The notes beneath the pieces were generated by a model. That model was given only the letters and a program-made list of their open reading frames with translations, did no database searches and was not told where the DNA came from. A DNA stretch of 64,000 bases. It comes from Salinicola salarius (GTDB lineage Bacteria; Pseudomonadota; Gammaproteobacteria; Pseudomonadales; Halomonadaceae). Each line of letters opens with the position of its first letter. The first letter of the stretch is position 1. Below, piece by piece: positions 20,096 to 27,514 of the stretch. Location: positions 402,679 to 466,678 of the forward strand of contig NZ_PZJT01000006.1 in NCBI RefSeq assembly GCF_003206135.1, written 5' to 3'. A program made the translations under genes and the position numbers.

Positions 20096-21181
20096 ATGGA
20101 TTATCGTCCGCTAGGCAATTCAGGACTGATGGTATCGACGCTGACGCTGGGCACGGTGCCCTTCGGTGGCGCCAACGGTTTCGAGAAGGCCGCGAGCGTC
20201 GATGTCAAGGGTGCCAAGAAGCTGCTCGATATCGCCTTCGATGCCGGCGTCAACCTGGTCGATACCGCCGATCTCTACTCGCTCGGGCTGGCCGAGGAAA
20301 TTACCGGCAAGGCGCTGGGCAGCAAGCGCGACGACATCATCCTCGCCACCAAGGGCCGAAGCCCGCTGGGCGACGACCCCAACGCTACCGGCGCCTCGCG
20401 CTACCACCTGATTCGCGCCGTCGAGGCCAGTCTCAAGCGGCTTGGCACCGATCACATCGACCTCTACCAGTTGCACAACTGGGATGGCGTCACCCCCATC
20501 GAGGAGACGCTCGAGGCGATGCATCATCTGGTCGCCAGCGGCAAGGTGCGCTACTGGGGGACGTCCAACTACACCGGCTGGCAGATGATGAAGACGCTCG
20601 GCAAGGCCGAGACGCACGGCATGGTCAAGCCGATCAGCCAGCAGATCTACTACACGCCGGAGTCCCGCGAGGCGGAGTACGAGCTGATGCCGCTGGCGCT
20701 CGATCAGAACGTCGGCTCGCTGATCTGGGGGCCGCTGGGCGAAGGCTTCCTGACCGGCAAGGTCCGCCGGGGCCAGAAGACGCCGCCGGATACCCGTCAG
20801 GGCAACGGATGGCCGGAGCCCTATATCCACGACATGGAACGGGCCTACGACATCATCGAGGCGCTGGCCGCCATCGGCGAAGCCCATGGCTGCTCCATAC
20901 CCCGTGTCTGCCTGGCATGGCTGAAGGATCGCCCCGGGGTCACGTCACTGATCGTCGGCGCCCGCACCGAAGAACACCTGCGCGACAACCTCGCCGCCGC
21001 CGATCTGACGCTATCCCCGGAAGAGCATCGCCGCCTGGAGAAACTGACTCGCCCGGCACCGCTCTACCCGTACTGGCATCGCGTGGTTTCCGGCATGGAT
21101 CGCCTGGACCCGGCAGAAAAGCCGTTTCTGGATGGCTTCAGCGACACGATCAAGAACCGCAACGACGACCGCTCGGCCTGA
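20096..21181 (+). CDS. Aldo/keto reductase
   Basis: NADPH-dependent oxidoreductase of the aldo/keto reductase superfamily, 361 residues. The tetrad can be followed as Asp and Tyr in LVDTADLYS, Lys in IILATKGRSP and His in DLYQLHNWDG. The C-terminal NADP-binding loop is in SLIVGARTEEHLRDN. It belongs to the YghZ/YajO-like subgroup by overall layout, but the substrate is not known. The start has AAGGAGG just upstream. It is monocistronic, bounded by the purN hairpin and its own stem-loop. Confidence 0.85.
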   Translation: MDYRPLGNSGLMVSTLTLGTVPFGGANGFEKAASVDVKGAKKLLDIAFDAGVNLVDTADLYSLGLAEEITGKALGSKRDDIILATKGRSPLGDDPNATGASRYHLIRAVEASLKRLGTDHIDLYQLHNWDGVTPIEETLEAMHHLVASGKVRYWGTSNYTGWQMMKTLGKAETHGMVKPISQQIYYTPESREAEYELMPLALDQNVGSLIWGPLGEGFLTGKVRRGQKTPPDTRQGNGWPEPYIHDMERAYDIIEALAAIGEAHGCSIPRVCLAWLKDRPGVTSLIVGARTEEHLRDNLAAADLTLSPEEHRRLEKLTRPAPLYPYWHRVVSGMDRLDPAEKPFLDGFSDTIKNRNDDRSA

Positions 21182-21197
21182 GCGTCGAAGCGTAACG

Positions 21198-21229
21198 CAA
21201 GACGGGGCGCCATCAGGCGCCCCGTCTTG
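21198..21229 (+). terminator. Hairpin terminator after the aldo/keto reductase gene
   Basis: A 14-bp perfect stem (CAAGACGGGGCGCC and its complement) around a 4-base loop lies 16 bases after the stop. There is no long T-run, so it may act as a 3'-end stabiliser or weak terminator. Confidence 0.6.
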
Positions 21230-21248
21230 TATCAACCGCGTCGCTATC

Positions 21249-21464
21249 AGAATCTGTTTACGATCTCGCGAGCTAGAGCCACGATTTTTGATAATTCGGG
21301 GCGAAAAACGCTTTAGGGCGCGGAGTTCACATGGGGCTAAATGAGCATTCCGAAAGTGTTTGACTCGCTTTGCTCGCCCTATGGGCCAGCCTCCGGCTGT
21401 TATCTCCGCTGCGCTCCGGCGCAACAATGTTTGGCCGACGCGCAGCAGATCGTAGACGGGTTCT
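21249..21464. repeat. Candidate MITE-like extragenic element next to dcd
   Basis: A 216-bp non-coding stretch begins with AGAATCTGTTTACGATCT (21249-21266) and ends with a segment (21447-21464) whose reverse complement is AGAACCCGTCTACGATCT; 15 of 18 positions agree. No open frame of note lies inside. The right end touches the dcd stop codon. No target-site duplication is obvious. It resembles extragenic repeats I associate with Halomonadaceae genomes, but copy number could not be tested. Confidence 0.45.
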
Positions 21465-22030
21465 CAGGTGCGCGGCAGCGTGACCCCACGTTGCCCCATA
21501 TACTTGCCGCCCCGGTCCTTGTAGGAAACGTCGCAGACCTCGTCGGATTCCAGGAACAGCATCTGCGCCACGCCTTCGTTGGCGTAGATACGCGCCGGCA
21601 GGTTGGTGGTGTTGGAAAATTCCAGCGTCACGTGACCTTCCCACTCCGGCTCCAGCGGCGTCACGTTGACGATGATGCCGCACCGCGCGTAGGTCGACTT
21701 GCCCAGGCAGATCGTCAGCACGCTGCGGGGGATCCGGAAATACTCCACCGTGCGCGCCAGGGCAAACGAGTTGGGCGGGATCACGCAGGCATCGCCCTTG
21801 ACGTCGACGAAGCTCTTTTCGTCGAACGCCTTGGGATCGACCACCGCCGAGTGAATATTGGTGAACACCTTGAACTCGTCGGCGCAACGCACATCGTAGC
21901 CGTAGCTGGACGTCCCGTAGGAAATGACGCGCTGGTTGTTCACGTGACGGACCTGATCGGCCTCGAAGGGCTCGATCATGCCTTCCTGCTCCGCCATACG
22001 GCGAATCCACTTGTCGGATTTAATGCTCAT
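21464..22030 (-). CDS. dcd: dCTP deaminase
   Basis: Deaminates dCTP to dUTP, the main route to dUMP and thymidylate in gammaproteobacteria. It has 188 residues, close to E. coli Dcd (193). Conserved blocks are [45 protein letters not shown] and [16 protein letters not shown], containing the catalytic Glu. It lies downstream of mrp on the same strand, a neighbourhood also seen in pseudomonads. The 3' end abuts a MITE-like element whose terminal repeat ends on the stop codon. Confidence 0.93.
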   Translation of the reverse strand: MSIKSDKWIRRMAEQEGMIEPFEADQVRHVNNQRVISYGTSSYGYDVRCADEFKVFTNIHSAVVDPKAFDEKSFVDVKGDACVIPPNSFALARTVEYFRIPRSVLTICLGKSTYARCGIIVNVTPLEPEWEGHVTLEFSNTTNLPARIYANEGVAQMLFLESDEVCDVSYKDRGGKYMGQRGVTLPRT

Positions 22031-22235
22031 GCAGGCGTCCTTGAGACTGAGACTGACGTCGTCGCGACGTCATCTATTCGTTGGGCCGAGGAAAAACGGG
22101 AGCGATCTGATCGGGGCGACATGATAGCGGCCCGATTTCATTAAGGAAAAGAAAAAAGGAAAAGGAGACGACGCACCAGAAGCAACCCGCGCAGGAAGGC
22201 CGCTCGCCCTAGCCCTGCGCGGTTGTGTACGAAAG

Positions 22236-22303
22236 CCCTTGCTAATCGAAAACCCTTGCTAATCGCAAGCCCTTGCCAATTGAAAACCCTTGCCGATCGA
22301 GAT
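22236..22303. repeat. Four-copy 17-bp tandem array downstream of mrp
   Basis: Four contiguous 17-bp units start at 22236, 22253, 22270 and 22287. They read CCCTTGCTAATCGAAAA with small changes, and CCCTTGC is invariant. The last unit runs into the mrp stop codon. The array lies in the mrp-dcd gap and would be in the mrp 3' UTR. Confidence 0.8.
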
Positions 22304-23106
22304 CAGTCGCTGAACGAGATCGTCGGGCCACCGGTATCCTGCCCAGCGACGCCACTGGCGACATCACGCGCCATCTGGCGGAACGTGGCAGCCACCTCGC
22401 CCTCCGGATCGGCAACCACGCTCGGCTTGCCGCCATCGGCCTGCTCGCGGATCGACAGTTGCAACGGCAGCTGACCCAGCAACCGCGTCTCGTACTGCTC
22501 GGCGATACGCTCGCCGCCGCCGGCACCGAAGATCGGTTCGCTATGGCCACAGTTGGAGCAGATGTGCAGGCTCATGTTTTCCACCACGCCCAGCACCGGC
22601 ACGTTCACCTTGCGAAACATCTCGATGCCCTTGCGCGCATCCAGCAGCGCGATGTCCTGCGGCGTGGTGACGATCACCGCACCGTCGACCGGCACCTTCT
22701 GCGCCAGCGTCAACTGGATGTCGCCGGTGCCCGGCGGCATGTCGATGAACAGGAAATCGAGATCATTCCACAGCGTCTGGTTGAGCAGCTGCTGGAAGGC
22801 GCCGGAGACCATCGGGCCTCGCCATACCATTGGCTGGTTGATATCGACCATGAATGCCATCGACATCGCCTGGATGCCGTGCGCCATCACCGGCTTCATG
22901 TTCTTTTCGTCGACTACCTCGGGGCGGGTGCTCTCCGGCAACCCCAGCATCCGCGCCTGGCTCGGGCCATAGATATCGGCGTCGAGCAGGCCGACACGAT
23001 ACCCTTCCGCCGCCATCGCCAACGCCAGATTGGCAGTGACGGTGGACTTGCCGACGCCGCCCTTGCCGGAGGCGACCGCCACGATATGTTTGATGCCCTC
23101 GATCAC
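22303..23106 (-). CDS. mrp: Mrp/NBP35 family Fe-S cluster carrier ATPase
   Basis: P-loop ATPase that binds and transfers Fe-S clusters. The 267-residue protein starts directly with the deviant Walker A (VASGKGGVGKST near residues 11-22). It therefore lacks the N-terminal MIP18/DUF59 domain found in E. coli Mrp (about 370 residues). The cluster-binding C-x-x-C is in HICSNCGHSEPIFG, and the Walker B region is LDFLFIDMPPGTGD. It is encoded upstream of dcd. In pseudomonads this gene is divergent from metG, but here metG lies over 8 kb away. Confidence 0.9.
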   Translation of the reverse strand: MIEGIKHIVAVASGKGGVGKSTVTANLALAMAAEGYRVGLLDADIYGPSQARMLGLPESTRPEVVDEKNMKPVMAHGIQAMSMAFMVDINQPMVWRGPMVSGAFQQLLNQTLWNDLDFLFIDMPPGTGDIQLTLAQKVPVDGAVIVTTPQDIALLDARKGIEMFRKVNVPVLGVVENMSLHICSNCGHSEPIFGAGGGERIAEQYETRLLGQLPLQLSIREQADGGKPSVVADPEGEVAATFRQMARDVASGVAGQDTGGPTISFSD

Positions 23107-23291
23107 GAACTACTCCTTGCAACGTTCAAAGCATGACTTCCGCCAGTATAACGAGCCCGGCGCCCTATACCCTAGCGTTGTGGTGGGAAATAGCGGCCGA
23201 ACCCGACCAAACGAGACGAGACGGGACAACATTACCAGCGGAAAACGCTCATCACGGTTCGAATCGATACAGGGGACGACGGCCAGGCCGG

Positions 23292-23753
23292 TCAATCGCG
23301 CTCGAACTCGTTCTGCACCGTCAGCTTGGTGCGAATGAAGTCGCTATGGGTCACGTAGAGCAGGTCCGCCAGCCGCCGGATACGATGCTCCTCGAGGGCG
23401 GCGAGTTCATGGTCAGCGTAGGCCAGACGCCACATCGCCGCGATCAGCTCGACACGCTGATCGTAGCTGTAGCGTTCGTTGAGCAGGGAAACGTACTGGA
23501 AATGATCCACGGCCTGTTCGACCTGCGTCTGCGCCTGCTGGATCAACTCATCGGCGGCGGCCTCGTCCATCGAGAACCGGGCCATCAAGATCCGGCGCAA
23601 CGTGGCCAATTCCTGAGGATCGACCTCATAATCGGCACGCAGCACCTCGCTGAACAGCGCCGCGACCGCCAGTTGTGGTGTCACGGCATCACGACCGTCG
23701 GATTCCGGCACGGCCAGAACGCGCTGAAAGAATTGTTGAACAGTATCGAGCAT
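23292..23753 (-). CDS. TerB-like (DjlA N-terminal-type) domain protein
   Basis: Soluble helical protein of 153 residues with the TerB/DjlA-type fold: AVAALFSEVLRADYEVDPQE and a second acidic repeat AAMWRLAYADHELAALEE, the paired metal-binding-like loops seen in the family. Its role is unknown. TerB itself belongs to tellurite-resistance systems, but stand-alone TerB-like proteins near housekeeping genes are common and need not relate to tellurite. It lies between luxS and mrp on the same strand, separated from luxS by a strong terminator. Confidence 0.75.
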   Translation of the reverse strand: MLDTVQQFFQRVLAVPESDGRDAVTPQLAVAALFSEVLRADYEVDPQELATLRRILMARFSMDEAAADELIQQAQTQVEQAVDHFQYVSLLNERYSYDQRVELIAAMWRLAYADHELAALEEHRIRRLADLLYVTHSDFIRTKLTVQNEFERD

Positions 23754-23901
23754 GGCTCACTCCCCTGCGTTGAACGGCGATAAACGGTGATGAAACAAGG
23801 CGTTTCGCGCGGCTTCGGGCGCGTGTTGACCGACATTTTGACACCGAGAGCCCGAAAGGTTCGAAAGCCCACCGGATTCGATCGACGCGCCTCGCCGAAC
23901 G

Positions 23902-23928
23902 AAAAAACCCGCAACCGAAGTTGCGGGT
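23902..23928 (-). terminator. Intrinsic terminator of luxS
   Basis: On the minus strand ACCCGCAAC and GTTGCGGGT form a perfect stem with a short loop, followed by six T. It lies about 50 bases after the luxS stop. Confidence 0.88.
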
Positions 23929-23976
23929 CTGGCGCATTAAAGAACGCGCTGCGTGGCATCACGATGATGCCGGTCG

Positions 23977-24492
23977 TCATGCACCGTGGGCGGCGAGGAA
24001 CTCTTCGGTCAGCTTGAGCTCGCTGTTGGAGTTGACGCCGATCCCGCGGGTGGTGACGTTGCGGGCGATCTGCTGCGCTTCGTCGAGCGAGTGCATTTCC
24101 GCCGTTCCGCACTGGTAGATGTTGAGTTCGGGAATCGACTTCTGATCCGTCAGCGCCAGTACGTCTTCCATCGCCGCTTTCCAGGCGGTCCCCACGGTCT
24201 GCTCGTCGACATGGCCGATCAGGCTCATGTAGAAGCCTGTGCGGCAACCCATCGGCGAGATATCGATGATCTCGACGCCGTCGCCGTTGAGGTGCTGACG
24301 CATGAAGCCGGCGAACAGGTGCTCGAGCGTGTGAATACCGCGCTCGGACAGGATCTCTTCGTTGGGAACGCAGAAGCGCAGATCGTAGACGGTGATGTTG
24401 TCGCCGCCCGGTGTCTTCATCTGCTTGGCGACACGCACCGCCGGTGCATTCATCTTGGTGTGGTCGACCATGAAACTATCGAGTAATGGCAT
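23977..24492 (-). CDS. luxS: S-ribosylhomocysteine lyase
   Basis: Cleaves S-ribosylhomocysteine to homocysteine and DPD (the autoinducer-2 precursor), the detoxification step of the activated methyl cycle. It has 171 residues, typical for LuxS. The metal-binding [11 protein letters not shown] motif and the later conserved Cys in [11 protein letters not shown] are present, as is the N-terminal [19 protein letters not shown] lies upstream of the start on the minus strand. Its own terminator follows, so it is probably monocistronic. No AI-2 receptor genes are nearby. Confidence 0.95.
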   Translation of the reverse strand: MPLLDSFMVDHTKMNAPAVRVAKQMKTPGGDNITVYDLRFCVPNEEILSERGIHTLEHLFAGFMRQHLNGDGVEIIDISPMGCRTGFYMSLIGHVDEQTVGTAWKAAMEDVLALTDQKSIPELNIYQCGTAEMHSLDEAQQIARNVTTRGIGVNSNSELKLTEEFLAAHGA

Positions 24493-24553
24493 GCTTGCCT
24501 CCTTGGTTGGCGTGTCCGGTCAGATGCCTACTTTAGCACGCTAACCGGCGCTG

Positions 24554-25282
24554 TCAGGTGTCCAGTTCCGGATAGTGGCGGAATATGCCGCTCTCGTTGA
24601 AATCGAGCCGCCGATCCGAGGTCAGATAAGCCGCCAGTTTCGGCCGTTGACTCACGCGGTCGGCCAGCGCCGTCACCTCCGGCACTTCCGGCTCCAGCCG
24701 CTCCATCGAGCGGGGAAAGGCGTAGCGCAGCCCGGTGACGACCTGAAATAGCGACAGGTCCACGTAGCTGTGTGCCGTACCGACCAGATAGGGCTCGTTG
24801 CCGGCGTTGGCCGACAGTACTCGCTCGAAGTAGTAGAGAAACTTGGGCAATCGCTCCTGGACGAAAACGACACTGCGTCGCTTGGCTTCCTCCTGCTGAT
24901 CCTCGTAGTAGAGCGACGCGCCGATCGGGTGATGGGTATCATGAATCTCGGCGACGAAGTCCGTCAGCGTCAGCTGCAAGCCATTGGCCCAGTGGCGGCT
25001 GGCCTCGCCCTCCGGCACCAACCCCAGCCGAGGGCCGAGGAACTGCAGGATATTGGCGACATGGGACACCACGATGTCGCCGGCTTTCAATACTGGCGGC
25101 GCGAAATGCGGGCGCCCCAGCTCCCCGCCGTGGATGAACTCGCTGACGGCACCCGCGCCACCGCCATCAGCGGCGGACTGCTTGCCTACATCAATGTAAT
25201 CCGCGCCGGCGTCTTCCAGCGCCAAGCGCACGAATTCGCCGCGACCGGGAATCCCGGGCCAATAGTAGAGCTCGTAGGTCAT
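24554..25282 (-). CDS. Glutathione S-transferase family protein
   Basis: Cytosolic GST-fold protein of 242 residues. The thioredoxin-like N-terminal domain starts YELYYWPGIPGRGEFVRLAL with a Tyr in the position used for catalysis in pi/sigma-type GSTs. An all-helical C-terminal domain follows (HSYVDLSLFQVVTGLRYAFP). An unusual Gly/Ala-rich insertion (SAADGGGAGAVSEF) follows the first beta strands. The substrate is unknown. It lies upstream of luxS on the same strand with 61 bp between. Confidence 0.82.
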   Translation of the reverse strand: MTYELYYWPGIPGRGEFVRLALEDAGADYIDVGKQSAADGGGAGAVSEFIHGGELGRPHFAPPVLKAGDIVVSHVANILQFLGPRLGLVPEGEASRHWANGLQLTLTDFVAEIHDTHHPIGASLYYEDQQEEAKRRSVVFVQERLPKFLYYFERVLSANAGNEPYLVGTAHSYVDLSLFQVVTGLRYAFPRSMERLEPEVPEVTALADRVSQRPKLAAYLTSDRRLDFNESGIFRHYPELDT

Positions 25283-25436
25283 CCTTTTCCCTCCCGTTCA
25301 GGCGCTGTTGGCTGACAGCCTTCCAAAGCGCTGCTGAATTCCTGTTCAAGACATGGAGCCGGATCGCCGTGAGACAACCCCGAGACAGCGGCAACCGGAT
25401 CGACCCGACGATCGAATGCGCTCCTCAGCATAGGAC

Positions 25437-25473
25437 AAAAAACGGGCCCGAACCTTGTCTCGGTTCGGGCCCG
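25437..25473 (-). terminator. Intrinsic terminator of the lipoprotein gene
   Basis: On the minus strand a 12-bp perfect stem (CGGGCCCGAACC and its complement, 7-base loop) is followed by six T. It lies 52 bases beyond the lipoprotein stop codon, in an otherwise empty 243-bp gap. Confidence 0.9.
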
Positions 25474-25525
25474 CCGGGTGGATCACGATGCTTCGCCGGT
25501 CAGCGACAGAGCAGCGACGAAAAAT

Positions 25526-25795
25526 CTAGCGACACGCCACGGCCTGGCGCAGCGTGCTTTTCACCCACAGACGCTGGCCGTCGGGGGTTTTGCCCTGATC
25601 GTTCCACTGCTGCGTGGTCTGCACGCAGAACGAGCCGAGATCCTCGATCGCCGGCGCGGCAGCATCCGGCCGCTCGCCGCCGATTCTCAGGATGTCGGTA
25701 TTGTTCGACTGGTAATTGGGCGCAAAGGTATTGGAAGCGCAGCCGGCCATCGCCACGACCAATCCGGACGCCATCAACATACGGCGCAATGCCAT
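25526..25795 (-). CDS. Small putative lipoprotein
   Basis: 89-residue protein with a lipoprotein signal: MALRRMLMASGLVVAMAGC, where the lipobox AMAGC gives a lipidated Cys at residue 19. The mature part (NTFAPNYQSNNTDILRIG and beyond) matches no family I recognise with certainty. The start at 25795 is preferred over the longer frame from 25867 because it places the lipobox correctly and has AGGAA upstream. It is divergent from thiI and has a strong terminator downstream. Confidence 0.7.
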   Translation of the reverse strand: MALRRMLMASGLVVAMAGCASNTFAPNYQSNNTDILRIGGERPDAAAPAIEDLGSFCVQTTQQWNDQGKTPDGQRLWVKSTLRQAVACR

Positions 25796-25974
25796 CTTGA
25801 GTGATTCCTCGAAGAGCGCCTGACGCCGCTCACGGACGTGGTCGGGCCTCGGCGCGAACACCGGCACGATTGCCGGCAGCGGCTTAATAGCACCCCCGAA
25901 TCCGGCCTGTCAATTGGCGGGCGCTCGCCAGTGTTGTTACCCTACGCCGCCCTCGAGCCGACCGACTCTCTATC

Positions 25975-27483
25975 ATGCGTTATCGCGTCAAGCTGTTCCC
26001 GGAAATCACCGTCAAATCCCGCCCGGTGCGCCGGGAAATGGTGAGATATCTGCGTACCAACATTCGCAATACGCTCGCTTCCATCGCCCCGGGCGTGCGG
26101 GTACGAGACGAGTGGGATGCGTTGGAAATCCGCCCGCGCCAACCTCTCGACGACACCGCGCGGGAGACCTTCGAAGCCCGCCTTCGAGGCGTGGCCGGCA
26201 TCCACGAGATCCAGGTCGTCGAAACCCACGACTGGTCTTCCTTCGAGGATACTGCCGCCAGACTGGTCCCGCTGTGGCGAGAGACGCTGGCGAGTCGCCG
26301 TTTTCGCGTCAGCGTCAAGCGCCGGGGGCAACATGATTTCCGCTCGGAGACCATCGAACGCTTCCTTGGCGCCGCGCTGCTCGAGGCGGTGCCCACGGCG
26401 CGGGTCGATCTCAAGCAGCCGGAACACGACGTGCGCCTCGAGCTTCACGACGCGCGTGTGACGCTGGTCACGCGACGACTACCCGGCCTGGGCGGATACC
26501 CGATGGGCACTCAGGGCCAGGCGCTGGCCTTGATCTCGGGCGGCTACGACTCGCCGGTCGCGGCCTGGCAGATGATGCGAAGAGGATTGAAGACTCACTT
26601 TCTGTACTTCGATCTCGGCGGACCGGATCAGGAGCGTGTGGTACGTCAGGTCGTGGATCGCTTGTGGCGGGGTTACGGTGCCTCTCACCGCGTCGACTTC
26701 ATCAGCATGCCGTTCGTCGAAGTGATGAACGCCATCCAGCGCACTGCGCCGGCCGCTCTGGCCGGCGTGGTCCTCAAGCGGATGATGGTCCGCGCTGCCA
26801 ACCGGATCGCCCAACGCCACCGTCTACCGGCCCTGATTACCGGGGACGCGCTGGCCCAGGTCTCCAGCCAGAGCCTGACCAATCTCGGCCTGATCGACGC
26901 TGCCAGCGCGCGACCGATCCTGCGGCCGCTGATCGCCAGCGACAAGCAGACGATCATCGAGCAGGCGCGCCACATCGGCACCGCCGAACTGGCCGAGGGC
27001 CTCCCGGAAGTGTGCGGGACGATCTCACGCAAGCCGAACACGCGGCCCAAGCCGGAGCGAATACTCGACGCCGAGGCCGGTTTCGATCAAAGCGTACTGG
27101 ACGATGCCATTGCTAGATCGAGCGTCGTGCGCAGTGACCAATTGCTGAACGAAGACGTGCCAGGCAGAGAGGACGCGGTGGCGACCGCTTCGCCGTCGGC
27201 CACGGCCAGCCGTGACCTGAGACATGACCAGAGCCGTGACCGGGTCAGGGTGATCGACATCCGCCACCCTGACGAGCGTGACCTCGATCCGCTGGTTCTG
27301 CCCGAGGGCCAACCGCTGGCCATCCCCTACTTCGAGCTGGGCGGACGCGTCGCGACACTGCCGGACGACTGCCACTATCTGCTCTACTGTGCCCAGGGCA
27401 CCATGAGCCGGATGCAGGCCGCTCACCTGACCGATCGGGGCTACGACAACGTCGGCGTCTATCTCCCCGACCTCCCCGGTTGA
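25975..27483 (+). CDS. thiI: tRNA 4-thiouridine synthase ThiI with rhodanese domain
   Basis: Adenylates and thiolates U8 of tRNA and, in enterics, supplies sulfur for thiamine thiazole. The 502-residue protein has a THUMP region (about 60-165), the PP-loop ALISGGYDSPVAAW near residue 185, the conserved CGTISRKPNTRP segment and a C-terminal rhodanese domain with active-site Cys in LLYCAQGTMSR. The linker before the rhodanese domain (EDAVATASPSATASRD) is longer than usual. E. coli ThiI is 482 residues. It converges on polB. Confidence 0.94.
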   Translation: MRYRVKLFPEITVKSRPVRREMVRYLRTNIRNTLASIAPGVRVRDEWDALEIRPRQPLDDTARETFEARLRGVAGIHEIQVVETHDWSSFEDTAARLVPLWRETLASRRFRVSVKRRGQHDFRSETIERFLGAALLEAVPTARVDLKQPEHDVRLELHDARVTLVTRRLPGLGGYPMGTQGQALALISGGYDSPVAAWQMMRRGLKTHFLYFDLGGPDQERVVRQVVDRLWRGYGASHRVDFISMPFVEVMNAIQRTAPAALAGVVLKRMMVRAANRIAQRHRLPALITGDALAQVSSQSLTNLGLIDAASARPILRPLIASDKQTIIEQARHIGTAELAEGLPEVCGTISRKPNTRPKPERILDAEAGFDQSVLDDAIARSSVVRSDQLLNEDVPGREDAVATASPSATASRDLRHDQSRDRVRVIDIRHPDERDLDPLVLPEGQPLAIPYFELGGRVATLPDDCHYLLYCAQGTMSRMQAAHLTDRGYDNVGVYLPDLPG

Positions 27484-27514
27484 TGCGCAATGCCAGAAGA
27501 GATCAGCGGTTCGT

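Noticed and set aside
22236..22303. CRISPR array
   Set aside because: Units are 17 bp and contiguous with no spacers, and no cas genes are present; it is a simple tandem repeat.
23292..23753. Tellurite-resistance island based on the TerB-like gene
   Set aside because: No terC, terD or other ter genes are nearby; the domain alone does not imply tellurite resistance.
23754..23976. tRNA- or sRNA-like sequence between the TerB-like gene and luxS
   Set aside because: Only the luxS terminator stem is convincing; no cloverleaf or T-arm can be drawn.
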